Below are positions 35,349 through 43,243 of a stretch of DNA of 64,000 nt, one piece after another. This DNA is from Paraburkholderia monticola. Its GTDB lineage: Bacteria; Pseudomonadota; Gammaproteobacteria; Burkholderiales; Burkholderiaceae. The position numbers and the translations under genes were made by a program. Every line of letters begins with the position of its first letter. Position 1 is the first letter of the stretch. The notes beneath the pieces were generated by a model. That model had not been told where the DNA came from and did no database searches. It was given only the letters and a program-made list of their open reading frames with translations. The stretch is from positions 434,001 to 498,000 of the forward strand of contig NZ_LRBG01000037.1 in assembly GCF_001580545.1 (NCBI RefSeq). Direction: 5' to 3'.

Positions 35349-36674
35349 TTACTGAGCGAGCTTGCCCTTCAAGCGACGCATGCCGTCGAACACCGCATCG
35401 GCCACGTCCAGCGGAAAATCGGCCGGCAATTGCGACGATACGGTATCGATCACGGTCTCCGTTCGCGCGGTCAACTCGTCGATCAGCGTATCGACATCCG
35501 CGGCGGCAAAGCCGACCCGCTGACCTTCGGCGACCCAATGCCGGCGCTGGATCTGATTGAGCAGGTAATGGACGTTCTTGCCGCGCACCGCCATCGCGAG
35601 TTTTACTTTTTGTGCCGCGAGGCGCCCCGCGCCGCTGCCGATGATCGGGTGTGCGGACAGCACGTCGTAAAGCGGCGTGGACTCGTAGCGACTGCCGGGC
35701 AGATGCGCGATGCTGAAGTTCTTCGCGTGGCCATCGGTGGCGGCGAGCAGCCAGAAAACCAGTTGGGTCGCGAAGAAGTTGCGCCGGTCCGTCGCCGCGC
35801 GCGCGGACCCCGCGAGTATCTCCATGATCGCCTCGATGCCCGGACCCCCGTCGGACTCATACTTGTGCAGCGCCGACGTACCGGTGGCCTGGCACATGTC
35901 CTCCTGCGGCAACCGCACGATCCACGTGGCATCGCTCGACGCACGGCGATCGAAGCGCTCGACGATCAACACCTTCTGTTCGTCGAATCGCGCGATTTCG
36001 CAGCGCGCGACGGGCAATCCATAGGCCGCGACGATCTGCGAGCACAGCCATTCGTTTTCCACCGACGTGCGCATATCGGCGCGCATGTTGCCGACGAGTC
36101 CGAGCGGCAGCTTGAAGATGTGCGTGGTCGGCGTGCTGCCTTCGGGCAGCAGCCAGCGATCGCGATGACGGAGCAGCGCGGTCTTTTCCTGTGCGCCGGC
36201 GATCGACAGACGTAGGTCTTCGAGCGGATCGTGCTGGCCGAGCGGCGCCGCCGATGTCGTGCCGCGCAGCAGCGCCGCGATTTCGCTGTCGCTGAGTTCG
36301 CGGCCGTGGATGCCGGTCAGATCGCTCGGTTCTTCTTCGGGCGGCAGCAGTTGCAGCGCGCCGACGCAGTCGCGTCCGAGCGCGGCGAGCAGCGAAAACG
36401 GCGCGGTGCTGCCGGTACGGTAGCGCGTGGCGATGCGGCGCCGGATCGGTTCGCTGTCAGGCAGCAGGTTGTCGAAATAGTCGGCGACGATCTGGCCGCG
36501 ATACGGCTGATTGCCCGGCGTAAACGGTAGCGACAGCGAGAGCGGACGTCCTTGCGGATCGTCGATCCATTCGTCGGCATAGGTCAGACGCTCGCCGCTG
36601 CGGGTCGTTTCCCAGGAGCCGACCGGCAGGCCGTTCATCCACAGGTTCAGACGGTTCGATGTGCCGCGCGCCAT
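35349..36674 (-). CDS. hipA: HipA-type serine/threonine kinase toxin
   Basis: A 441-residue HipA. The N-terminal couple domain (about 10-110) includes LSLSLPFTPGNQPYRG and YFDNLLPDSEPIRRRIA. The kinase part has LSIAGAQEKTALLR with Ser157 at the position of the autophosphorylated serine of E. coli HipA (Ser150), catalytic Asp314 with Asn319 in DGHAKNFS, and Asp337 in YDVLS. All key residues are present. E. coli HipA phosphorylates glutamyl-tRNA synthetase and promotes persistence; targets of relatives vary. It follows hipB by 2 bases on the same strand and is convergent with the GntR gene. Confidence 0.95.
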   Translation of the reverse strand: MARGTSNRLNLWMNGLPVGSWETTRSGERLTYADEWIDDPQGRPLSLSLPFTPGNQPYRGQIVADYFDNLLPDSEPIRRRIATRYRTGSTAPFSLLAALGRDCVGALQLLPPEEEPSDLTGIHGRELSDSEIAALLRGTTSAAPLGQHDPLEDLRLSIAGAQEKTALLRHRDRWLLPEGSTPTTHIFKLPLGLVGNMRADMRTSVENEWLCSQIVAAYGLPVARCEIARFDEQKVLIVERFDRRASSDATWIVRLPQEDMCQATGTSALHKYESDGGPGIEAIMEILAGSARAATDRRNFFATQLVFWLLAATDGHAKNFSIAHLPGSRYESTPLYDVLSAHPIIGSGAGRLAAQKVKLAMAVRGKNVHYLLNQIQRRHWVAEGQRVGFAAADVDTLIDELTARTETVIDTVSSQLPADFPLDVADAVFDGMRRLKGKLAQ

Positions 36675-36676
36675 GC

Positions 36677-37216
36677 TTACCAGTCCTCCCGCTTCTTGCT
36701 GGTGCTGGCCGCTTTGGTTGCTTTGGCCAGTTTGACCGCTTTGGGTTTTGGGGCGGCGCTAGTGGATCTGGGGGCTTTGGCTGCGGCGCTGCCGCTGGCT
36801 TCGCGGGTCGCTGCCGTCGCTGCGGTCGCTGTGCGTTGCGCCGGTTCTTGCGCTCGCGTTGGCTTTTGCGCCGAGGTTCCCTGTTGGGGCGGCACGCGCG
36901 TGGTGCGCTTCGCATTGGCCGTTGTCGCGGCCGGCGCACCGGCGGCCGGCGCACCGGCGGCCGGCGCACCGGTGTCTTCCATGGCAACGCTGTGCGCCGA
37001 GCCGCTCTGCGAGAGCTTCAGATCGACCTGCAAGACCCGCAACACCCTGAAGAGCCGTTCGACGCTGACGGCCGACGGGTTCGCCTCGAGTTGCGCGTAG
37101 GTCTGTTGCGTCACCCCGAGATGCGCGGCCATCGCGGCCTGAGTGAGGCCGGCGGCCTTTCTGAAGCCCTGCAGGATCGGTCTCAGCTGACTCAGGGTCC
37201 TGATGGCGTAGTCCAC
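36677..37216 (-). CDS. hipB: HipB-type antitoxin with long basic C-terminal tail
   Basis: A 179-residue protein whose first about 75 residues are a Cro/C1-type helix-turn-helix (GFRKAAGLTQAAMAAHLGVTQQTYAQLEANPSAVSVERLFRVLRVLQVDLKL), as in HipB. E. coli HipB is only 88 residues. Here about 95 extra residues follow: three GAPAA repeats and then a low-complexity Ala/Thr/Lys/Pro/Arg-rich tail (ending KAASTSKKREDW) resembling bacterial histone H1-like or AlgP-type tails. The fold of the first part makes it the antitoxin and repressor of hipA. The tail is unusual and may bind DNA non-specifically. Palindromes at 37271-37304 are candidate operators. Confidence 0.9.
   Translation of the reverse strand: MDYAIRTLSQLRPILQGFRKAAGLTQAAMAAHLGVTQQTYAQLEANPSAVSVERLFRVLRVLQVDLKLSQSGSAHSVAMEDTGAPAAGAPAAGAPAATTANAKRTTRVPPQQGTSAQKPTRAQEPAQRTATAATAATREASGSAAAKAPRSTSAAPKPKAVKLAKATKAASTSKKREDW
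36930..36974. repeat. Three tandem 15-bp repeats inside hipB
   Basis: The unit GCCGGCGCACCGGCG is repeated three times (third copy with one change), encoding the GAPAA repeats between the DNA-binding domain and the basic tail. The copy number could vary between strains by slippage; each unit keeps the frame. Confidence 0.8.
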
Positions 37217-37270
37217 GGTTGGTCTCCGGTTCGGCTGTGACGGCGTAACAGCCCAAAGCCTGTAAATGAC

Positions 37271-37304
37271 GGATACAGTCTATATCCTGTATTCTGAAAA
37301 TACA
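37271..37304. promoter_or_regulatory. hipBA promoter/operator palindromes
   Basis: Overlapping short inverted repeats lie 55-88 bases before the hipB ATG: GGATA-N7-TATCC (37271-37287), ATACAG-N8-CTGTAT (37273-37292) and TGTATT-N5-AATACA (37288-37304). E. coli HipB binds TATCC-N8-GGATA; here the half-sites are arranged the other way round. These are the best candidates for HipB autoregulation. Confidence 0.5.
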
Positions 37305-38042
37305 AGCTAAAGACTGTTAATGATGGGGCGCGCGCGTTCGAAACGACGCTCGCCCGCCCTCGTCGATAACGCAACTAACCGTCAACCGCGCATCGACCAC
37401 CCCTTCGCTGCTACGCAGCCACTCCGGCGCGAGCAAAGAGCTGTCCGACGTAAGAGCAGGGTATGAGATCCACACGATCCGCGATAAAAATGGCGGACCA
37501 ATGCATCAATCAGAAATCGCACCTGTTTCACTATTGGTTTGTACTGCTACTAGAGGAAGCGCCTCGACAGGACATAGATAAATACCAATCACTATCAATC
37601 AGCGGCCTAATCAGGAAGCCGAACATTCAGCCGAAAAGCACTTTGTCGTATCACAATGCATCGTTTCCTTTCACACGCCGAATGCCATTTGACACAAATG
37701 TCACACGGTGCGCACCGGGCGGAAATGGGCTTGGAAATTACAGAAAACGCTGTAGACTCTATAGCGTGTCTGACGCGGCACGGCCCGCGCCAGTCAACTC
37801 GTTGCGCGTGTACAGCATGTGCGCAATCCACTCCAATCCGTCAAGAGACTTTCCGTCAACAAGGTGTCTATTCGCTGATGCAACCGACCGCCAATAGAAC
37901 CCGAGCCGACGTCGCACGCCGACCGGTGAACCTGAAAGGAGACTCGACGAGACACAGACCATTCTTCCAAATAACGTGATCGACACCGCCGGATGCGGTC
38001 GCCGGCGGGCCGCTGGAGAACATAACTTCCCAGGAGTACGTA
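37305..38042. other. Intergenic region between hipB and the 38043 gene
   Basis: About 740 bases without a supported gene. It contains TGACA-CAAA-TGTCA (37690-37703) and CGCTGTAG-ACT-CTATAGCG (37748-37766, one mismatch), which may mark an operator and promoter reading rightward. Short open frames on both strands have no recognisable content. Confidence 0.45.
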
Positions 38043-38420
38043 ATGGCAATCAAACCACAATGGCGAACGCTGTTATCTCTGACTTTCCTGTCAGCGGCAC
38101 TGATAGGCAATGTCGCGCGTGCGGAGAGCATTCCAATTGTCACGGGCCAGCAATGGATGCAGTCGACAGATGAACAGAAGAAAGCGTATCTGGTCGGCAT
38201 CTCGAATGTGATGGACATCGAGCGCGCCTATGCCGGCAACATGGCGAACAGCAATGATCTCGCTCAGCGCTTCGGCAAGGGCCTGCAGGGCCAGACGCTC
38301 GACAGCGTGCGTCAAGGTCTCGACAGCTACTACGCCGCCAATCCCACGATGATCCAGCACCCGGTGATCGAGACCCTCTGGTTCCAGATGGTCATGCCCG
38401 GCCTGAAGAAAAATCCCTAA
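38043..38420 (+). CDS. Small periplasmic protein, hypothetical
   Basis: A 125-residue protein with a signal peptide (about 1-27, LTFLSAALIGNVARA followed by ESIP). The mature part has TGQQWMQSTDEQKKAYLVGISNVMDIERAY and LDSYYAANPTMIQHPVIETLWFQMVMPGL. It looks like a compact helical periplasmic protein; I do not recognise a named family. AGGAG precedes the ATG. Only 11 bases separate its stop from the glycine-zipper lipoprotein gene, so the two are an operon ended by the terminator at 38672. An envelope-stress role is plausible but unproven. Confidence 0.75.
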   Translation: MAIKPQWRTLLSLTFLSAALIGNVARAESIPIVTGQQWMQSTDEQKKAYLVGISNVMDIERAYAGNMANSNDLAQRFGKGLQGQTLDSVRQGLDSYYAANPTMIQHPVIETLWFQMVMPGLKKNP

Positions 38421-38431
38421 GGAGAACGATC

Positions 38432-38650
38432 ATGAAACGACTTGGGTGGATCGTCAGTATTGGCGCGCTGGTTGCGATGATCGGTTGCACGGACATGAGC
38501 CCGCAGGCGCAAGGAACGATGAGCGGCGCGGCAATCGGCGCGGGTGCCGGCGCCGGCATCGCGGCGATCTCCGGTGGCGACGCGTGGACTGGCGCGATCA
38601 TCGGCGGCGCGGCGGGTGGGGTGGCCGGCAATATTCGCGGCCGTCAGTAA
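38432..38650 (+). CDS. Glycine-zipper lipoprotein
   Basis: A 72-residue protein with a lipobox ending MIGC (Cys19) and a long glycine-zipper segment (SGAAIGAGAGAGIAAISGG, then GAIIGGAAGGVAGNIRG), as in YMGG/OmpA-like glycine-zipper proteins. Such proteins insert into or associate with membranes. Strong ribosome binding site (AAGGAG). Cotranscribed with the preceding periplasmic protein gene. Confidence 0.85.
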   Translation: MKRLGWIVSIGALVAMIGCTDMSPQAQGTMSGAAIGAGAGAGIAAISGGDAWTGAIIGGAAGGVAGNIRGRQ

Positions 38651-38671
38651 TATCGCCTGCAAGCAGGCAAG

Positions 38672-38710
38672 GCCGGGGCGCGGCGTAGGTCGCGCCCCGG
38701 CTTTTCGTTT
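38672..38710 (+). terminator. Rho-independent terminator
   Basis: GCCGGGGCGCG (38672-38682) and CGCGCCCCGGC (38691-38701) form a perfect 11-bp stem followed by TTTTCGTTT, 21 bases after the glycine-zipper stop. Confidence 0.88.
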
Positions 38711-38926
38711 CTAACCCTCACGCAGCCCCCGGTTGTCATGCAAATCGCCCGTTCATGCACGGGCCGTGGCTGGCTCCGCGTCGCGCGCCCGTGCGACAAA
38801 GTTTGAACCGCTGCTTAAAAGACCTTAGGATATCCACACCGGAAGCCGTCGCGATGACGGCATGCGCACACAACGCAGGGCGAAGCCTGCGCGCGGTGCA
38901 ACCTTCATCTCATCAAGAGAACACGA

Positions 38927-40492
38927 ATGCTGCGCACGTCACTGAAGGTAATAAAGATAAGTGCATGGGTTGTGGTGCTGCTGGCGGTGCTCGCATTCGG
39001 GCTGCGCGCATGGTACTCGCAGCGCGGGCCGGAGCTGTCGGTCTGGCATACCTATGTGCCGCGCGAAATGACCGTCGAGGAAATGGACACCGCCGACTGG
39101 AACACGTACATCAAGGCGGAAAACCGGATCTTCGAGGACGTGCGCGTCAATGTCGTCGAAAAGCTGAAGCCGTCCGAGCGCATTCCGGCGAACCGATACT
39201 ACGAGGGCTCGCCGATCTTTCCGTGGCACTTCGCCGAGAACTGGAACCACTCGTACATTCTCGAGCCGTCGGGGCCACCCGTCGGCGCGGTCGTGCTGCT
39301 GCACGGCATGACCGACACGCCGTTCAGTATGCGGCACATCGCGCGTCGTTATCGCGATCGCGGCTTCGTCGCGATCGGCATCCGCATGCCGGGACATGGC
39401 ACGGTGCCGGCGGGGCTCGTCGATGTGCACTGGCAGGACTGGACCGCGGCCACCCGGCTCGCGGTGCGTGAAGCGCGCCGGCGCGTGGGACCGGACAAGC
39501 CGATCGAGCTGGTCGGCTTTTCGAACGGCGGCGCGCTCGCGCTGCAATATGCGCTCGACGCGATCGAGAATCCCGCGCTGACGCGTCCGACTCGCGTCGT
39601 GCTGATCTCACCGATGATCGGCGTCACGCGTTACGCGCGCTTTGCCGGCCTCGCCGCATTGCCCGCGGTGTTGCCGGCCTTCGCGCGTGCGGCGTGGCTC
39701 GGCATCGTGCCGGAGTTCAATCCGTTCAAGTACAACTCGTTTCCTGTGAATGGCGCGCGGCAGTCCTATCTCCTCACGAGTGTCATCCAGGATCAGATTG
39801 CGCGGCTCGAGCGTGAGAATCGGCTCGATACGTTGCCGCCTATCCTGACGTTCCAGTCGGTGACGGATTTCACGGTCAGCACGCCCGCGGTGATGTCGTC
39901 GCTCTATGACAAACTGCCCGAGAACGGCAGCGAAGTCGTGCTGTTTGACGTGAACCGCAGCGTGCGCTTCAGGACGTTCCTGCGCGTCGCGTCGTACACG
40001 GCGTTGTCGCGGCTGCTGCGCATCGGTCCGCAGAACTATCGCACGACGGTGATCGCCAACGCGTCGCCGGACTCGGCGCATACGGTCGAGCGCAGCGTTT
40101 ATGCGGGCGAAGTGCAAACGCGCGTGAAGCCGCTCGATATTGACTACCCGCAGGATATTTTCTCGTTGTCGCACGTCGCGATTCCGTTTCCGATCACCGA
40201 TGCGCTGTACGGCATCGCCCCGGACGATTCGGAAAACTTCAACGAGAATCTCGGCACGCTCGCGCCGCGCGGCGAACGCGGCACGCTGATTCTGACGCTC
40301 GATTCGATGTTCCGCATCGCCTCGAATCCGTTCTTCCCGTATCTGCTGGAGCGTATCGATGAAGGCATCGGCAAGATGCCGCCGCCGGTCGTCAAGTCGC
40401 CGCCGCGCACGCATGAAACCGCGGACGGTCAGCCCGACGATTTCGAGGCGGACCTGAACGCGCTCGAGCAGGTCGGTTCAGATGAGCCTTGA
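38927..40492 (+). CDS. Membrane-anchored alpha/beta hydrolase
   Basis: A 521-residue protein. One hydrophobic segment near the N-terminus (about 9-28) is probably an uncleaved anchor. The hydrolase domain has VVLLHGMTDTPFSM (oxyanion region), GHGTVPAGL, and nucleophile elbow GFSNGG. It resembles the carboxylesterase/monoglyceride-lipase group (HGMTDTP, PGHG). The C-terminal 150 residues are less clear and include NASPDSAHTV with a possible catalytic His. The ATG follows AAGAGAA. Monocistronic, with its own terminator. Probably a periplasm-facing esterase; substrate unknown. Confidence 0.82.
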   Translation: MLRTSLKVIKISAWVVVLLAVLAFGLRAWYSQRGPELSVWHTYVPREMTVEEMDTADWNTYIKAENRIFEDVRVNVVEKLKPSERIPANRYYEGSPIFPWHFAENWNHSYILEPSGPPVGAVVLLHGMTDTPFSMRHIARRYRDRGFVAIGIRMPGHGTVPAGLVDVHWQDWTAATRLAVREARRRVGPDKPIELVGFSNGGALALQYALDAIENPALTRPTRVVLISPMIGVTRYARFAGLAALPAVLPAFARAAWLGIVPEFNPFKYNSFPVNGARQSYLLTSVIQDQIARLERENRLDTLPPILTFQSVTDFTVSTPAVMSSLYDKLPENGSEVVLFDVNRSVRFRTFLRVASYTALSRLLRIGPQNYRTTVIANASPDSAHTVERSVYAGEVQTRVKPLDIDYPQDIFSLSHVAIPFPITDALYGIAPDDSENFNENLGTLAPRGERGTLILTLDSMFRIASNPFFPYLLERIDEGIGKMPPPVVKSPPRTHETADGQPDDFEADLNALEQVGSDEP

Positions 40493-40535
40493 GATGCCGA
40501 TTGCCTGAATCGAGCTGACGGCGTTTGCGATACCG

Positions 40536-40568
40536 TGGCCCGCGCACTACCGCGGGCCATTTTTTTTT
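40536..40568 (+). terminator. Rho-independent terminator
   Basis: TGGCCCGCG and CGCGGGCCA (40536-40559) form a 9-bp GC stem followed by a run of nine T residues, ending the hydrolase transcript. It stands just before the convergent xylanase gene end. Confidence 0.92.
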
Positions 40569-40572
40569 CGGC

Positions 40573-41757
40573 TTAAGGCTGATAAGACGAATCGACGATC
40601 GTCCATAGCGCAGCCTTCGGCTTCAGATTCGTATCGAAGGGCAACGGGAGGTTGTTGCGTGGCACCGGCGTCGAGCTCAGCCACGTATGCTTGTCGGAGT
40701 AGCCCCAAAACGTCACCGCCTTGATGGTCGGCTCCTGCTCGAACAGAGCGAACACCGCGCGATAACGTTCGGCCTGCGCGCGCATGATGTCGTTCGGCAC
40801 CGGATGGCCGAGGTCCGGCAGGCATGCATGCGGATTGCTCCAGCATTCGCCCGGATCGGTATAGAGACTCACGTCGAGCTCGGTGACCTGGTTTTCGAGG
40901 CCGAGTGCGGCGACGTCGTCGAACGCCTGCTTGATGTTCGGCAGCGGCGGCCAGTTCACGCTGATATGCATCTGATGCCCGACGCCATCGATCGGCACGC
41001 CCTGCGCGCGCAGATCGCGGATCACCGCGAGCAGCTTCGCGCGCTTGCCCGGATCGTCGGTGTTGTACTCGTTGATATAGAGCTTCACGTTCGGGTCCGC
41101 CGCGCGCGCCGCGCGGAACGAGATCGCGATGTAGTCCTTGCCGAGCGCGCGATACCACGGACTGTCTTCGCGGTACACCTGATGTGGGTCGTCGCTGATG
41201 ACTTCGTTGACCACGTCCCACGCATAGACCTTGCCGCGGAAGTGTGTGACGACGTCGGTTACATATCGATCGAGCCGCTTCGCAACGATATCGTGATAGT
41301 GCGGATCTTTCGGATCGCCGGCGAAGAACCAGGCCGGCGCTTCGGTCCAGTCGCCGGCCTTGAAGTGCCACACGAGCGTGTGGCCGCGCACCGCGATGCC
41401 ATGCGCCTGGGCGAACGCGACGATCTTGTCCGCAGGCTCGAAGTCGTACTGGCCTTGTGCGACGCCGATCGTGCCCGGCTTCATCTTGTTCTCGGCGGTG
41501 AGGCTCGAAAACTGCGCGGCGATGAGCGCCGCGTCGGCGGGACTGTCGATCGAATCGGGTTCGATCGCCGCGCCCACCTTGAAGTGCGTGCCCAGCACAC
41601 TGCGCAGTGACGGCAGCGCTTCAGCGGGTGCGGCGGCGAGCGGCGGGCCGTCGTGGGCGGCCTGCGCCTGGTTGTGTGCGCAGCCCGCGGTCCATGCGAG
41701 CGTGCAAACGGCGATCGCTGCGCAGAGCGCGCGCAGCGGGGTCCTCAAAGGACGCAT
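40573..41757 (-). CDS. GH10 endo-1,4-beta-xylanase, lipoprotein
   Basis: A 394-residue glycoside hydrolase family 10 enzyme. The signal peptide ends AWTAGC (Cys26), so it is lipid-anchored. Family motifs: LTAENKMKP, GHTLVWH, WDVVNE with acid/base Glu185, LYINEYN, GVGHQMHIS and VTELDVS with nucleophile Glu293, then WGYSDKHTWL. It cuts internal beta-1,4 bonds in xylan, either from the outer membrane or in the periplasm on xylo-oligomers. The start at 41757 follows AAGGAG; an upstream ATG (41775) is possible. An operator-like palindrome lies at 41814-41825. It fits the sugar import and xylose genes to the right. Confidence 0.95.
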   Translation of the reverse strand: MRPLRTPLRALCAAIAVCTLAWTAGCAHNQAQAAHDGPPLAAAPAEALPSLRSVLGTHFKVGAAIEPDSIDSPADAALIAAQFSSLTAENKMKPGTIGVAQGQYDFEPADKIVAFAQAHGIAVRGHTLVWHFKAGDWTEAPAWFFAGDPKDPHYHDIVAKRLDRYVTDVVTHFRGKVYAWDVVNEVISDDPHQVYREDSPWYRALGKDYIAISFRAARAADPNVKLYINEYNTDDPGKRAKLLAVIRDLRAQGVPIDGVGHQMHISVNWPPLPNIKQAFDDVAALGLENQVTELDVSLYTDPGECWSNPHACLPDLGHPVPNDIMRAQAERYRAVFALFEQEPTIKAVTFWGYSDKHTWLSSTPVPRNNLPLPFDTNLKPKAALWTIVDSSYQP

Positions 41758-42097
41758 TCCCGGTCTCCTTGTCATGTGATGCCGGCTCGCATGCTTTTCT
41801 AACTACGTTTAACGTTACCGGTACCAACGCGATATTAAGCGCCACTCCTCGGAGCCGCTATGAGGGATTTGCCTGACGTATCGGCGAGACGATGCGAGGT
41901 GAATAAGCGTGGAGTCGCCCGATTCAACCAGCGCGATTTGACAGCGCTTTCAAATGGAGTTGCGCCGAGCGGGCGCGCGACGTACAGCGCGAAACAGAGC
42001 GCCAGTCACTCAATCCGAACTGGCGAGAGCGGAAAACCGAAGCCCTTCAGCGCGCGGAGTGCTTCGAACTTCGTGCGCGCGACGCTTCAGTTCGACT
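41758..42097. other. Intergenic, xylanase promoter region
   Basis: About 340 bases between the xylanase start and the end of the BON-protein gene (both on the minus strand). It contains the operator-like element at 41814-41825 and no supported gene. Confidence 0.5.
41814..41825. promoter_or_regulatory. LacI/GntR-type operator candidate at the xylanase promoter
   Basis: GTTACCGGTACC, 57 bases before the xylanase ATG, is one base off a perfect GTTACCGGTAAC palindrome. That sequence is close to the box bound by the E. coli gluconate repressor GntR, a LacI-family protein. It is preceded by TTTAAC. Confidence 0.45.
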
Positions 42098-42409
42098 TCA
42101 ATGTCCGTTCAACGAGCCGCCGTCGGGGGAGAGCCGGTTATCCACTGAGGTGACACCTGGCACCGACATCGCGCTCTGTTCGGCACGCGCGACATGGTCC
42201 CGCTCTTGCACCCAACCGACCAGCATGACCTGTCCCGAGTGGGCAAACACAAACACATGTGACATCCCAACGCCGGCGTGTGCCTCCGCAACGCGGACCG
42301 CATGGGCGAGTTGTTGGTCAGTGGCTTGCGCGTCGCCCTGGGCTTGGGCTGCCGGCGCGATTGCGCCTGCAATCATCAACGCGAGTGTAGAAACAAGGGC
42401 TGTTTTCAC
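42098..42409 (-). CDS. Periplasmic BON-domain protein
   Basis: A 103-residue exported protein. The signal peptide (about 1-23) ends APAAQAQ, and one BON domain follows (LAHAVRVAEAHAGVGMSHVFVFAHSGQVMLVGWVQERDHVARAEQSAMSVPGVTSVDNRL). BON domains, as in OsmY, bind membranes or other macromolecules. A GTG start is used, with AAGGAG directly upstream. It stands alone between the xylanase and porin genes. Envelope maintenance is likely, and a link to xylan use is unproven. Confidence 0.82.
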   Translation of the reverse strand: MKTALVSTLALMIAGAIAPAAQAQGDAQATDQQLAHAVRVAEAHAGVGMSHVFVFAHSGQVMLVGWVQERDHVARAEQSAMSVPGVTSVDNRLSPDGGSLNGH

Positions 42410-43243
42410 AATAACTCCTTACTGGTACCACGGTGTGCCGGCAAACTCCGTCGGCAATTCTTCCGGTCCGATTCAATGCGAGACCACGGAAGTGCATCGG
42501 ACAAAATCCTCTTTCCATTGCATGCGTCGCGGCTATCGCGATTGCGCGTCGAGGTTTTGTCGGTCGGGGCGGCGGACGGTCGTGCCGTCGCCCGCGCAAC
42601 AGCTTGCGGGTGCAGTGCGTTCGAGCGGGACGTCGCGTGCGCGGCGTGGCGGGGGAACAGCGGGAGCCGGGGGATGGCAGCTGGTTGGAGCGTTCGAGAT
42701 GGAGCGCGAGAGCCAGGCGGATGCGCTGACAGTCCCGCACTCAGCCTGCTACGTGGCTGAGCCCGGCTCGTTGCCCGGCATCGTATGCATTGATGATAGT
42801 CGCTAATGCCCGGCGCTGCTGGGCGGTCCCGCGCCAGTTCGTCAAGCCCAAACCGGCAACCCGGGCAAGATCGCTCGTTGCATCTTCGCAACATCGAACA
42901 CGATTTTCGCTTGCATTCCGACGCGATTTCCCCGTTAAGCGAACGCCGAGCGAGGCGGGCGGCGGCAATCCCGTCCGGTTTCGGCCCATGAATTCAAACG
43001 GATTTCCGACGCTTATGACCATCAGGTGATGGTCACGAAATGGACGCCTACTTCGGGATCGGGCGGCGCGCAACTGTTATCGATAACATCGTTTTCCCTG
43101 AGCGGTTAGTTCGATGCACGGCGCAAGGTCATCCCTATAATCGCCTCGAAATGTGAAGCGAGCATTTCGACGAGAGGGGAACGCGTGAGAACGCATGCGT
43201 CCTGATGGGCTTGGAGACGCCAAAATACATATAGGATATCTAA
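42410..43243. other. Long intergenic region upstream of the porin gene
   Basis: About 830 bases with only overlapping short frames on both strands and no supported gene. Near the porin it holds the palindrome TGTTATCGATAACA (43075-43088), TATAAT at 43136-43141 (-10 candidate, weak -35) and TCGAAATG-N9-CATTTCGA (43146-43170). The length suggests complex regulation or a long porin leader. Confidence 0.5.
43075..43088. promoter_or_regulatory. LacI-family operator upstream of the porin
   Basis: TGTTATCGATAACA is a perfect 14-bp palindrome, 48 bases before the TATAAT element and 155 bases before the porin ATG. It resembles the gluconate-repressor type box (TGTTACCGGTAACA). The GntR-like regulator at 63175 is the natural candidate to bind it. 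Confidence 0.55.
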
